Assembly: GCA_947652115.1 (NCBI GenBank)
Contig: OX393563.1
Coordinates: 29,809,205-29,873,204 of the forward strand
DNA from: Blastomussa wellsi
Lineage: Eukaryota > Cnidaria > Anthozoa > Scleractinia > Plerogyridae
Length of the DNA stretch: 64,000 bases
Reading direction: 5' to 3'
Under the pieces are notes generated by a model. That model worked only from the letters and a program-made list of their open reading frames with translations. It was not told where the DNA came from and ran no database searches. Numbering within the stretch: the first letter of the stretch is position 1; each line of letters starts with the position of its first letter. Positions 49,201 to 61,518 of the stretch are shown one piece after another. Position numbers and translations under genes: made by a program.

Positions 49201-52200
49201 AAATGCCTACAAGGAAGAAAATATCAAACTCAGAAAAAAGGTATTGAAAATGGCACATACTAACCACCTTACTGCAGTAAAATTTCAGTAAATCAAAAGC
49301 AATGACTTTAAAGTTTTTGTGGTACCTGGAGCAATAATTATTATTTGTTGGATGTATTTTTGTTAGTCAAAGCTAATAACATCCTCTATCTTATCTTCAA
49401 TTTGGATTTATTTAAAATGAACAAGGAGATATTAGCTTTTTAGGTGGAAGTCAATGATGAGGTGACATTTGCCCATTGCATCCCAGAGGAACTAATTTCG
49501 GGTCCCATTATGTGTATGGTTGGTATCAAAAATTACTCACCATTACCATAAATGCTTGTATTTGATTTCCTAAGGTGAAAGGGGCGCTAATTCAAAGAGG
49601 GGCCATTATTTGAAGGGGCGCTTATTTCGTTTATCAATTTTTGGCCTCAACATGTTCAGTTTTCTTCAATTAAACATACAAAAAAAACACATTGTTAATG
49701 CTAAAATATTGTGTCTGTCCCTAAGCATTTGGATCCTCAATCAACTTCAATTTCTGTATTGCTGTCCTCAAGCAATATTGTTATAGGAGCTGCATCTTCA
49801 ACATCCGATAGCGTGATGTCTGTGATGTCATATTTTGTCACATTCATTAAAAGTACTTTATACGTCTCGCATATTGTATTGACTATATCAAACCTCGTTT
49901 TTTTCTCGGTGGAGGGGGACTCTTGTTTGAAGGGGGCACTTATTTCAAATTTCAAGTCTTAGAAGGGGTGCTAATTCGAAGCGGGGCACTTATTTGAAGC
50001 TGGGTGCTAATTCGAGCATTTACAGATACATATAAATTATTCTCAGCTGATTTTCAGTCAAAAGCTGCAAATGTATTGGAAACTGTATTGCAATCAGCAA
50101 GTGGTGTTATTGTGATGGGAATTATGAGCTATTTTCTGCCTTTTCTGTTTGGTAAGGTCCAAGAATTAGAATCATCAGACCAAGTGACTGAGAGATTTAA
50201 TGTTCTTCAGCAAGAAAAGCTCACCCTTGATGGCCGTGTGATTCAACTTGAAAGTATGATCAGACACAAGGATGAGGTCAGTGTTGCATCTGAGCGAACT
50301 TGTTTAATACGTAACTTGCACTGTGAACAAGAACGGGTGAAGAACTCAAAAATTACCAGTACACCTATTTATTCAACCGCACATTGCCATAACTAATCTT
50401 GGGTAGGCACATCCTGGCAAGTTGACACTTCTGTTAGGAGTTAATTAGTATAATTAATTGTGATTTGAAATACACTGGTACAGTCAGTCTACTTGATCAC
50501 TAGGGTACCACCACTGAGTGTAGTGACTACTTCCTTCTCATTCGAGAATATTATTTTGTTTGAGATGTTTCTGAGTGGCATCCACTGATGTCAATTGGAG
50601 AGTAGAAAATGAACACTTCTTTATGTAATGGATAGCGTTGTTGGTGCACACTGATTGGCTATTCAAACATGTGATATCCTAAAGTTGCTATTCACCTGCA
50701 AGCAATTCGCGAGCCTCCCACGGGCCCTCACGCAAATGATTGAGTTGAATAAATGAGTTAAAATAATCATTTTTGAGCTACATTATCTCACTGTTTAAGT
50801 ACAAACTAAAACAACTATTTACCTTAGTGTTGGTGGCTAGTGTTGGATATTTAACTTGCTGCTTCGCAGCTCAGTAAATATCCACCACTAGCCACCTCCA
50901 CTTTGGTGAATAGTTGTCAAGTATTCCAAAGCCAAATAAACCTTCAGTTGGTATTTCCCTGTCATTCAGCATTCAGTGCATGCATCTATTTTGTCCATCT
51001 GCCAGCCACCCCACCCCCTCTCCTGTCACTATTGTCGGCCTATTTTTAATATTTTCACTTACAGCACATACATGTAATGTTTGTGGTCAGAATTGTTTAA
51101 CTCAATTTGACAAAATTATGGTCTCTTGGTCATTTACAGTTTCCATCAAATCGCCAAGTACCGTATTTATTTATGACAAGTAGGATTACCTCTGATAACG
51201 TGGAATTTGTTTGTCAACATTGCAGGACATGACAAATTTGAGACAATCAAATGCTGAACTCACAAACCAGAACCAGGTACAAACTGAATGAGTTACTGAG
51301 ATCTGTTTTTTATCAGATTATCTGGAGTGTCAGAGATACGTGTAGGTCTACGTGATCTCTCAGCCTCAATATATTACCCAGGGTCACTTCTGATGGGAGG
51401 GGAGCCTGGGTTGTAATCACTAAGAAGCCCAACTACACCAACCGCTTCTTCCTGATGACTCGTAAAAAGCTGCATTGAATATCTTTAAAAATCATGCTTG
51501 ATTAACCCATTGGCACCTGTGCTGGCCAAAACTGGCCATGATGAACATTTCCCTTTGTTCCGCTTCTGACGGCATCATATTTTACCAAAAAAGCCATCAC
51601 TTGTACTCAGCCTCTGTAAGGAAAAGGTCTTTCCAGTGATACCCATATCAAAGAGACGGAGTTAATTGAGCACACCAAAATGCTTAGAAATTTGAGTGAA
51701 AAACTCAGAGGAAAAATGGCCTCAACTACCCTTGGCTTCCCCATGGCAAGAATTTCCTGTTTGGATGACGCTTTCTCAGGAATTTTTGTACTTAAGGCAA
51801 ACTCAGTAAAAGGCTGACAACTGCAGCAGAACGACAAGAAAAGGAGAAAAAGGAAAAGCGAAAAAATGGCGAAAAACAAAAAGGCTACAGACGTAGTTAA
51901 AGTAGTTCACTTTAACCCAAAAATTTGTCCAAATGTTTCCTTTTGCACATGCCAGTGAGAGCAAAATTATCATAAAACAAGGAAGGCCCTCAAGGAAGCT
52001 GTGAATTTAACTAAAATTGCAAATTTTCCGAAAATTATGAAAATCTCAAGAATTTGCAGAATTAGGGGGCCCTCAATGAAACTGCAAAATGTAACTAAAA
52101 TTGCGAACTTTACTAACATTACAAAAATTTTGCAGAAATAAGTAATTTTATTGTCGTAATTGCGTTCTGGATGTAAATGAGTTCATGTAGCAAAGGAAGT

Positions 52201-52532
52201 TTTGAGTATTTGGGAGCAGATTTAGCTCACAACTGATCATAAAATGTAACAAATGTACAAAAAGTGCTTTTTTCACAAATCTCTGGGCGCCAATGGGTTA
52301 AAGCATTGTGTATGCCTTTCTCTTGTAGACTTTACAGATAGAAAATCAAAGATTGCAGTTGAAAACAGAAGAGCTTGCATCCCAGATGAGTGAGACAGCT
52401 TTCAATGAATCTCGCGTTAAAGAATTGAGTGAACTACAACAGGAACTAGCTAGCAAGATCGAGGAGATAAATTCACTCAGTGTAAGACTGGCTGCAAACT
52501 TGCAAGTGATGCCTCCAGTATTAGATAGCTAA
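40258..52532 (+). CDS. HOMER: Homer scaffold protein (EVH1 + coiled coil)
   Basis: Homer is a postsynaptic and calcium-signalling adaptor: its EVH1 domain binds PPxxF sequences in mGluR, IP3/ryanodine receptors and Shank, and its C-terminal coiled coil tetramerises (family knowledge). Exons: 40258-40391, 41804-41960, 43565-43696, 45895-46119, 47976-48079, 49084-49240, 50157-50276, 51226-51276, 52329-52532, in frame, 427 residues; TAA at 52530. EVH1 (about 45-155) contains [34 protein letters not shown] and TVFGLGF, retaining the ligand-groove Trp, Phe and Gly. A Ser/Thr/Asn linker follows with SPLSTP, like the vertebrate P-motif (SPLTP). The coiled coil includes [20 protein letters not shown]. 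The 44-residue extension before EVH1 is unusual; a TGA at 40222 precedes its ATG in frame. The exon 3 donor (GTTGGT) is weak; using GTAAAG at 43701 with an acceptor after TTTGCAG gives an in-frame variant one residue shorter. Confidence 0.94.
44298..45108. mobile_element. 811-bp DNA transposon-like element, CAGGG ends
   Basis: In Homer intron 3. Perfect 14-bp inverted termini CAGGGTTTTCATTA / TAATGAAAACCCTG, with the 6-bp word GATGTA immediately outside both ends (44292-44297 and 45109-45114) as a target duplication. Subterminal copies of GTAGGCGG occur on both sides. CAGGG-type termini recall hAT elements, but those make 8-bp duplications, so the superfamily is unresolved. The inner open frame 44646-44876 shows no transposase motif. 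Confidence 0.8.
46729..46734 (+). terminator. Possible intronic poly(A) signal in Homer
   Basis: AATAAA in Homer intron 4, about 570 bases after an in-frame stop that would follow exon 4 read-through. A second AATAAA is at 47165-47170. Candidate signals for a short isoform only. Confidence 0.25.
47425..47560 (+). repeat. Diverged copy of the ~110-bp repeat family
   Basis: The segment TCATGTGGTCTTGCTTATTA, then GCTGTGCAAGGTG, and later GTGTGTTACCATTCATACAA follows the order of the tandem units at 22455-22745. Located in Homer intron 4. Confidence 0.55.
48694..49042. mobile_element. MITE in Homer intron 5, 41 bases before exon 6
   Basis: Inverted termini: GTGCGATCCATTGGACCAA at left and TTGGTCCAGTGGATCGTGCC at right, continued by TTCCxG words. 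The length is about 350 bases. A segment near its centre (GAGGGCTCCATCCGGCAGAT) resembles 58470-58490 in the NCKX locus. Its right end lies close to the exon 6 branch-point region. Confidence 0.7.
49571..50025. mobile_element. Element with GGGGCGCTAATTCGAA direct repeats
   Basis: In Homer intron 6. Both flanks hold clusters of related 16-18-base words (GGGGCGCTAATTCAAAG, GGGGCGCTTATTTCG, GGGGTGCTAATTCGAAG, GGGGCACTTATTTGAAG) in the same orientation, three at left and five at right. Between them a minus-strand open frame (49737-49955) encodes an acidic 72-residue tail ending [12 protein letters not shown], of unknown family, possibly the end of a degenerate transposase. Confidence 0.55.
51506..52297. 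mobile_element. piggyBac-type MITE flanked by TTAA
   Basis: In Homer intron 8. TTAA (51502-51505) precedes CCCATTGGCACC, and GGCGCCAATGGG precedes TTAA (52298-52301). A TTAA target with CCC...GGG termini is the signature of the piggyBac superfamily. The 792-bp interior has no recognisable transposase, so it is non-autonomous. It ends 27 bases before exon 9. Confidence 0.85.
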
Positions 52533-53721
52533 ACAAAGTGAAGTACCAGCTTTACAGCTGAAATTTTCAGCTACAGGAATTAATTTATTTATAGAAAAAT
52601 AATAATGATTGGTAGTTAAACAGCTCTGCTGTGGTTTTCTATAATTGTGACATTTTCTAGTACATTTATCATGTTAGGGAATTTCTTTTGATAAAACAGT
52701 AATACGGAAGGTACAAGGACTTGATCCTTGAAATGTAGCTGTGGCCATGTGAGTTGGGAGTTAGGGTGCATATTTACAGAAGTTTAGGTTAGGGTACTTG
52801 CTAGTAGAAAAAAATTATATTTAGTACGTGCATCATTGTTATCATCACCGTCATTGACATTGTCATCGTCATTGTCATCTCTCTGTGTGCGCCAACTGGT
52901 AGGCATTACAGAATGTATATAAATCCAGTTAAAATCTCTCTTGTTTAATGGTGCATACCATTGGTGAGAAATGGGCAGCCTGAACAACATTTTTAAAACA
53001 GAAAGTGCCTTTTTGAATCTTTCTTAATTTTTATAAAAATTTCGTCAAATCAGTGAGTACAATTTAGAAATTGACTGGTCTGGCCAAACAGAATTAATAA
53101 CAGAATTCTCTTCATGATTGAACCAGTCTGGGAAGCCAGATCTAACTAATGATATGCACCCTTTGTAACCATGGATTTAAAGAACATTTTTGGCGTGAAG
53201 CAAAAGTAATAATTCAAAACCTGTAATGTAAATTTCTTTTATTCTGGAGAGAGATGATTTTTCCTGTCATAATTTCTAAACGCAAAAGCCATAATAATAG
53301 TACATTGCTATTAGAGCTTATTAGGTCAACTTGCTGACATAATTAAAATAGTCATGCAACACTAACAGTTTAAATAATGGTTGCAAACTATTGTTAGACA
53401 AGAAAGGGTTTTTGAAGGTTTTTTCTATAATATATGAAGCCCATTACTTTTTTGTGAACCTGTGTTTTTTGCTAGAAACAATGTTTTCTTGAAATGAAAT
53501 TTTAAAATGTACAATTTACATTAATTGGGTAATATTGTATATTAAGTTATGATAATATATTATTGTGCAATGGTGATATTTCAAAGAGTGTGATTCCATT
53601 AGGTTACGTTTTATTAAAATAGCAATAGGGAAGAAGTACTTGTAAAAAAGCCAAATACTGTACATACAGTTAATGCTATTGCGCTTTTCAATAACATGTG
53701 AACTCTGAAGTTCAAAACCTA

Positions 53722-53909
53722 ACGTTCTGCATTTTTTGCTGCTGTCAATCAATTATGGTGACAGCCAGTGAACCTTGAAAATCAGAAACAAACAAAATGG
53801 ATCAAAGTCTACCAGTCGCAACTGACAGACGTGACCTTTTGACCCTGTCGAAGTGAACTTCTGTTTTCTGAGAGGTCCGCTTGATGATTGACGGCAGCGA
53901 AAAACGTAA
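53722..53909. repeat. Foldback element, TGCTGTCAATCA termini
   Basis: CATTTTTTGCTGCTGTCAAT at left pairs imperfectly with ATTGACGGCAGCGAAAAACG at right. It includes the word CTGAGAGGTCCGCTT also seen at 26749-26763. Confidence 0.55.
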
Positions 53910-54290
53910 CTGCTGACATGAGCAGAGTTTGCATTATTAAAAGGCGTAGTAATATAATTTTTGATTTAATATAAATATCAGGGGTTCATTTTCAGCAGCT
54001 TTGCATCTGGCTAAGGTTGGCCAGTTCTCTGCTCTCAGCCAGGTTGAGCCAATATTAATTATTGTGAAATGAAATTTAGGGCCCATGTGTGCAAGTAGGA
54101 ATAGTTTTTTAACCAATCGATTAATTGAGTGTGAGTGAATCATCAAGAAAATGCAGTACTTAAATTGATATACAAGTTGTATCACATTGGTAAGTAAAAG
54201 TATTACAAATCTGCTAAGTGTGGTTCTTTCTTGTTAGTTTTATTACTGTTGAGTTATGCTGTCTGTCAATATAAAGCTGTGTAATACACT

Positions 54291-54535
54291 GGAAAGGAGG
54301 TGCAGTGGGCTAATGGTTTGTGCACTGGAATCCAGATCACGTGAGGCCTGGTTTCTAGCCGTGGTCATGCCCTGTACTGTGTTCTTCGGAAAGAGATTAT
54401 TTTTCATAGAGGAAAGAGATTCTCCTACACCTTGATGTATAAAATTAATGGGTACTGGCAAATTTACTGCCAGGTTTTAACCCTGTGATGAACAAGCATC
54501 AAATCCAGGGGGGAGTTAGAATTCCCCCAAAGAGT
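54291..54535 (+). mobile_element. tRNA-derived SINE, degraded copy
   Basis: Same family as 12198-12502: it starts GGAAAGGAGG, then AGTGGGCTAATGG (box A-like), CTGTACTGTGTTCTTCGG and ATCCAGGGGGGAGTTAGAAT. A detached piece of the same 3' body lies at 55065-55140. Confidence 0.65.
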
Positions 54536-54862
54536 AAGTCCTACATTAAAAATTCCATACCTTGTTCTTGTTCCCTGCCTTTCCTGTCTCACCTGAGAAT
54601 CCTGCTTCCTACTGTCTGTTTTCCTGCCCACCATCCCCCCTGCACCCTATTCCCTAGCTCCAGCCCCATGTACCCCTCAACTCTACTGCTTGTCACCTGA
54701 GGTATGAAAACTGTCACTTCGAACATCATTTTTAACCTGTCATGTTTTTATTTCAGGCGGTTACCTTAATTTTGAGAAATATCTGTCCAAAATGGACACT
54801 CTAAAGTCAGGTCAACTTGGAAACATGTCAAAATAATCCAATATCTCTTGAAATATATAAAC

Positions 54863-55000
54863 AATAGGCCACTTTCGATATATTAAAATTTAATGTGGTA
54901 GCGAGGCCTAGAGGACACAACAAAGAAAATAAAAATGCATGTTCATTAATTTCTTTACTTTGTGTTGTCTAGGCTTCGCTATATGTGAAAGTGGCCTATT
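54863..55000. repeat. 138-bp palindromic MITE
   Basis: AATAGGCCACTTTCGATATA at left against TATATGTGAAAGTGGCCTATT at right, and GCGAGGCCTAGAGGACACAAC against GTTGTCTAGGCTTCGC inside. Almost the whole element is stem. Confidence 0.8.
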
Positions 55001-55950
55001 ATGCATAATTGTTTTTGCTTACTCCCCAAACCCCTGGGTGGATCCCAGCTTCTGTCAAATTGCCACATTAAGGGAGGAGAAGAAATACTTCTAGTCACTT
55101 CATGCCCCAGCCTGGTGGGGTACTAGGCTCAAATATATTGAAGTCACAATTTCTAAAATAACAAGATGTGTTGGTGACAAATGGTTTGTTTATTAAATCT
55201 TGTACTAAATCTTCATTCAATGCAAGTCTTAAATAAGGTGATGAATCACTGTCCATTTTGTATACTCTTGATTGATGAAGCTAATGACAATAAAATTATT
55301 ATTAACTACAATATCAGTGATTAAAATCACAAATAAATAGTTCCGTTGTCTATAAAACATCTTCCTGTTTATATACACTATGTTACAAATGACGTTTCCT
55401 AAAAATTGCACCCTTTTTTGTCAAAACTTATCAATAAATAACACTTTCTAAGTACCAAGTAGAATCTCTGCTTTTAAGAAGTGTATTGACATCACTGCTC
55501 TGTTACTGGTGTAAAACGAAGTGGCTTTGGTACGATTTGGAAAAAAAGGCCCAAAATTCTGGTCAATGCAATTGACTGGTCAAAGATAAGGAAATATTGA
55601 TATTAGAACCCTAGTCAGCCATGCCCTTGTTGTTGTTGACATATGGGATTTTCAGATTCATAATTCACAAGAATAGAGTGCCCAACCGAAAGAGATCGCC
55701 ATGAAACTACAAGTAACACAACTTGTTGTGATGCAATCACATTTTGCTTCACAACACGGTTGTCATAATTTTGATGCCATTGAAAATGGTGGATTTCACA
55801 TATTTCAAGGAATGACACTTGCTGTAGGATTCTTAAAAATTATTGCTGGTATACGTTTACCTTGCAAAGTGAAGTGGAAAAAGGCATATTCTTTCAGCAA
55901 ATGGTACTCTTCAGAGTTCAACAAAAATAATTTGGCAAAAAGAGGAAATA

Positions 55951-56098
55951 TAGGCTGCGAGCAGTCTCTATTTTGCTCCAAAATCCGTAACAAAGCGAAA
56001 ACTTTGCAAGTACTATTTTCGCCCCTCAAAAATAGCACTCGCAAATTTTCGCTTTCGTTACGGATTTTGGAGCAAAATAGAGACTGTTCGCAGTCTAG
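55951..56098. repeat. Foldback element, 65-base arms
   Basis: CTGCGAGCAGTCTCTATTTT and GCTCCAAAATCCGTAAC at left are complemented by GTTACGGATTTTGGAGC and AAAATAGAGACTGTTCGCAG at right, with a spacer of about 35 bases. High identity. Confidence 0.8.
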
Positions 56099-56849
56099 AA
56101 GAAATATGTTATGAAATTGGACTTTTTTTCATGAAGCAAACTTAAGAGAAAATTAATGTGATGTTAGTGAGCCATGCTGACAGTTGTTCTCAAATAAATA
56201 AAAGCTGGAAAATGCATGCATGATAATTTGTAAGGAATAAAAAATATGTACATCAGTGGATGTATTTTTAAGTAATATGAGTGTTATAAATATATATAGA
56301 TTTATACAGTGCTGTCTTTACCAGAAATATATCTTCAGATCTTAAATTTAAATACACGTACATGCATTGTGAATCATGAGCCAATTTTCATATTGTTTTC
56401 CAAAATTACAGTGACTGAGCTGTTTTAGCACATGTTAGAGTCTGATCAAGATCTCTGCAAGGAACAGACAGACCACACACATCCCTCTGCAGACATCAGT
56501 CTTCCAAACCCATACTGTACATAGCACCTATTTTAATTCTAATGGACAATTGTAGCAGTTGCTATTGTTTGGGGCTAGTGCCATTGCTCCTGTTGCTTTG
56601 TATGTTTCTGAATCGGCAAGCAGTCCAGAATATAAAATTATGTTAATGTTTATGCCCATCAATAATTATTTCAGTGTTTTGCAATGAATATTGTGGAACA
56701 ACTCTTACTATTAACAAATCTGCAAACAAAGGGAAAATAGACAAAAAATTAGACATGCTTGAAACCATATGATAACGTCTGCATAATTCACTAGATTACA
56801 ATTACCAAAAATTTTTGACTTGGCATTTATGGACTGGTGTAAGTTTAGT

Positions 56850-57170
56850 GGTGGGAGGCAGGCTGGCCTCACGGTGAGTGTGCTGGACTCCAATCCTGAT
56901 CAGGCAGAAGCCATATAGTCAGGGCTAATAAGCCGCAGCCAGGCTCAATGTGTTGTGTTCTTGGGCAAGAAAAGTTACTCTCATAGTGCCTCTCTGCACA
57001 AATTAAGGAGTATAAATGGGTACCGGCAAATTGTTGACAGAGGCAACCTGCAATGGACTAGCATCCTATCAAGGGGGAGCAGAAATACTCCTAGCGACGT
57101 CATGCTACAGAAACCAGAGTTAAATGTTGCCAGTTATGAGCCTGTCTGGCTTAAAAGGCAGGGCTGTCAC
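56850..57170 (+). mobile_element. tRNA-derived SINE copy
   Basis: Same family as 12198-12502: TGGCCTCACGGTGAGTGTGC, GTGTTGTGTTCTTGGGCAAG, GAGTATAAATGGGTACCGGC and GGGGGAGCAGAAATACTCCT occur in the same order. The box B region is diverged. Confidence 0.7.
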
Positions 57171-57623
57171 TAAAGTACCGGGCTACTTTGAAACAAAACC
57201 AAAACACTGGAAAGTAAAAAATATATCAAACAACAAAATCCCCCACTTTACTTTCCCAGCCTACTTGAAAAATTACTGACAGCCTTGAAAAAGAGGCACA
57301 GAGTCCTAACTGTAAATGGAGTACATTTTGGAAAGTAAGCTTTGGGTTCAAGCCCTGGGAAAGAACAGCATGAACATGACCCTAACCAACTTTGATTAAT
57401 CTCACTCTAAAATCTGTCACCATTTAGGCCATTGTGGTATGTAGTTGGACACATATGGAGGGCATAAGGATTTTGCAACTGCAGGATATGGGTGTACATC
57501 TCCTTTATAAATAAAGCCGTGTTGAAAATAGCCGGTGTCCTGCCCTTAACAAAACCACTGACAAATAGACTCCCCTATTTCGAACTCAATAGTTGTAAGT
57601 ACGAAAAAATTCTGAACTTACCT

Positions 57624-60600
57624 TCAACCCGTAGGGCACGGGATGACCCCTTCCTGCAGCAACAATGACAAGACAAGAAAAACGACATAAAGCAAAAACA
57701 TGCTGGCACCAAGAAGTTTGGACAGCCTCCATTTATTAACAGCAACAGCGACAACCACTGTTATCAACATTATGAAGAGCAAGAAGACTGAACAGAAGAG
57801 TCCTTTGCTGTTAACTACCACAGGGTTACCAAGATGCATTGCACTTGATATTAACCACGGAAGGGGCAATCTAAACAAAATAGAGAAAACAATGCATCAT
57901 ATTTTAAATTCGTAATGACAGCTTTACAGCATTTTTAAAATTTAATTACTAAATTAAGCAGTACAGCAAAAAAATAAAGTGAAACTAAAATACAGTCACA
58001 GCCAGCTAAGCTAATACATAGCCTATTGGACTGGGGGGGGGGGGTGAGCTACACAACCTTGTTAGGGGTAAAGCAATAATTTTTTTTTGGTATGGTAAAT
58101 AGTTGTCCATTTTAATATTTTGGTACATGTAGTTATAAGTAGTGCCAAGTCAATGTTGTATATATATTGCAAATTGTATCTTGCAACGTCCAAGGGATTG
58201 GAGAAATACACACATACCCTATTGTGACATCAAACATGTTACTGCCAATGGAACTGGAAATAGCCATGTCACCAAAGCCTTTCCTTGCCACTAAAACACT
58301 AGTGATGAGATCAGGAATACTTGTCCCAGCTGCTAAGAACGTTAGGCCCATTATCTGTTAGGAAAAGGAAAAATGTTCCTGGTACAAACATTGTATGTCA
58401 AAACTAGAAAGTTTTTTAACTAGACTAACTGGGGGAAGGGGGGAGGGGGGTGTTACAGTAGACTATACAGGGAGGCTCCATCCGAAAGGTCTGCAGTACC
58501 ATCTTTTTCCAAGCTGGAGGGATTTCACGCGTTTTCCAGGGTGCAATAAAGGGTAGGTTAAAAGTGCCATTTAGGTCTTTAAAAGGGCTTTCCAAAATAT
58601 CTTGAACAGACCCACTGTTGGTGGTAGGCAAACGCTCTCATCACGCCGCGCCAACCCTGCTCCCCTATGTTCTTGTGCCTGACAATTGACTCTTATAGTG
58701 CCTCTCTCAATCCCGAGGAATATAATTGGGTACCAGTTAATTTAATGCTGTGGTTGGGGGGGGGGGGGTGGGCGTGGGGGGGGGAAACCTAGTTATGGAC
58801 TGGCATCCCCTCTAAGGGGGAGTAGTCTCCCTAGTACTGACCTGATGGGCCTCTAGGCTTGTAAAAGGATTCCAGTAGCTACCATTCAAACACAGGCAGC
58901 ACTCATAATCATCTGTTTCCTCAGAAGGAACTAACAATCTACGAATATTGCTATTCCATCGTGGGAATCCCTGCAGCATTTAATTAAATAACTTAACATT
59001 CTGTACTGCAAATATCTGCGGGTTTGTGCCTACCTCTGTAGAAATACCAAGCGTGTCACCAACTTCTGTTGCCCACCAAACCATTAAATATGAGAACAAA
59101 ACAATCCATAACATTGAACAAGCAAATGTCCATGGGTACAAGTGTCTTTTCTCCTAAAATAAATAAATTAATGTTTATCAATATATTGTTCCTGACATGT
59201 GGGAGGATAGAAAGGCTGGGGGAACAGGGCAGGGGGGTACAGGATCCTCAAGATGAAACTGCACAACGCAACATTAGCTCTTGATGATTTAACTTGTTGT
59301 GCTCAGTCCATACTGTCAGGACCTTGGGCCAAAATTCTCTCAGTTCGGTCCTTGCATTTGGTAAATAAGATGTATATGACTGAGTTGTTTTTCAGTGTCT
59401 ACATCTCATACAGTGTAAGTATTCAATTACATATCTGGGCATATACAAAACAACTGCCCAATTCCTGGTGTTGTGGTCTGGTGTCATTTCATGGGTTGGT
59501 GCTAACACGGGCAGGGTGACCTTTGGGGGCTGTGTCCAACTCGGGTCGGGTGACCTTTGGGGGCTAGGTCCAGCATGGGTGGGGTGACCTTTGGGGGCTA
59601 GGTCCAGCATGGGTGGGGTGAGCTTTGGGGGCTGTGTCCAACTCGGGTGGGGTGACCTTTGGGGGCTAGGTCCAGCATGGGTGGGGTGACCTTTGGGGGC
59701 TGTGTCCAACTCGGGTGGGGTGACCTTTGGGGGCTGGGCCCAACTCGGGTGGGGTGACCTTTGGGGGCTGGGCCCAACTCGGGTGGGGTGACCTTTGGGG
59801 GCTAGGTCCAGCATGGGTGGGGTGAGCTTTGGGGGCTGTGAAAAGAAGTGATTGACAAAGTCACCATGATTTTAATCTCACAAAACAGTAGTGATGCCAG
59901 ACGTCACATTATAGACCTCTTCAATAAAGCGTTGTCGACACAAAACATTGGTGTATGTATCGGAAGGCATTAAAAAATTATCCAGTTTGATTATCCTGTC
60001 TGACTACAGTTGGTATTTAATGGTACACTGCATGGCAAATTTGGCCGGCCATTGTCTGATGTCCAACTGTTCTTTGCGGCCCTGAAATTGTCTGTTACAT
60101 TTCCCAAGGTATTTCATTTCACTTATTTACTTACTGGTCTTTTGATGTCCCTTGCTGTAAAATACATGAGATACATAACAGGAGCTCTGGTGATGTACAC
60201 CACACGGTCCTTCCAGCCTGGTGGCCAACTTAAGTCTATTGGCTCACTTTCATCATCCAGCTTAAAACAGAAACAGCTTTTGTTTAGCATTCATACTTAT
60301 TGACTCAAATAGATCTAAAGGCTATCATCATTGTTGTTGTGCATGGTCATCATCATAAACTTTGGCCAAGGTACAGTTGTGCACTCTTGGGCAAGACACT
60401 TTGTTTACAGTAAATTGTACAGAAGACTTGCATTACATATGTTGACACCCCAGACTATTGGGAGTATTTCAAAGACCACGATTTCCTAGTGTCCTGCAAT
60501 CCGTTTCTCGAAACTTTTCGGGCCCATAAAGCCATTTTTAGTTATCTGTATCTATAAAACAGAGCAGTGTACAGGCCTGAAACTTTGTATGAGGGGAACC

Positions 60601-61472
60601 ACTGTTCATATCAAAAACATGCGAATAAAACAGCTCTGTATAATTGTAAGTTTTGAGATTTTGCTATGGCTTTCTAGAAACGGGCCCCTGGACAGATAGA
60701 AAGGAAAGTGTAGGAGACATGTCAGCCTCGTGGTTAGCACTCTGCTCTTCAAATGCAGTGAGTTCAAGCTTTGGCCAGGGTCATTGCATTGTGTTTTGGG
60801 GCAAGACACTTTACCCAGGTGCATTGTTCAGGGGTGCCAGTGGGTTAAATGTTAGGGGTAACTTGCGATGCACTTACATTCCGGCCATGATGAAGTGCAT
60901 ACTTCCCCTAAGTGCTAAATATAAGTGCTACAGAAAATGGGTTATTAGCTCTTGACTAGCCTTTGTGGGCCACTTGGCTCAATGCAGACTTGACCTCTAT
61001 AATAATTAGTAACAGTAGTAAAAATAATGATAAGAATGATAATGATAATTACAATCATGACAACGACAATGATAATGATAGTGATGATATGCATAATTAT
61101 GGCTTATTCACAGTATCACCATGAAATAAAACTGGCTCTTCACCCTTAGTTTCACACTCATTTGGCCAATTTTGAGCAGTTACAATGGAAGAGGAGGAAT
61201 GGCAAATTAAGGTTTTGTTCAGAACAAAATTAAGTGGCCAAAGTTGTACCAATAGCAATCCCTGAGCACAACAAATGGCTCAAGCCAAAGAAGATAATTA
61301 GGTTTTATCAACTGGGTTGATAACATGAATTGGCTAACCATAAAGAGAGTTTCGAGAGCTGACATTTCAAGCGTAAGCCCTTTGTCAGCTCAAAACATCA
61401 CCTCTCAAATTTCTTTACGGTGGCCAATTCACATTATCAACCCAGTTGATAAAACCAAATTATCTTGTTATA

Positions 61473-61518
<46 letters not shown>

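Larger units (their letters stand above)
52533..57623. other. Homer 3' UTR and convergent intergenic DNA
   Basis: About 5 kb between the stops of Homer (+) and NCKX (-). No gene is supported. It contains foldbacks (53722-53909, 54863-55000, 55951-56098) and SINE copies (54291-54535, part at 55065-55140, 56850-57170). No poly(A) signal could be assigned with confidence to either gene. Confidence 0.5.

Noticed and set aside
59392..59814. Proline-rich 140-residue protein with PKGHPT repeats
   Set aside because: Generated by the 34-bp minisatellite, which has no stops; the repeat peptide recurs only every three units as the frame cycles.
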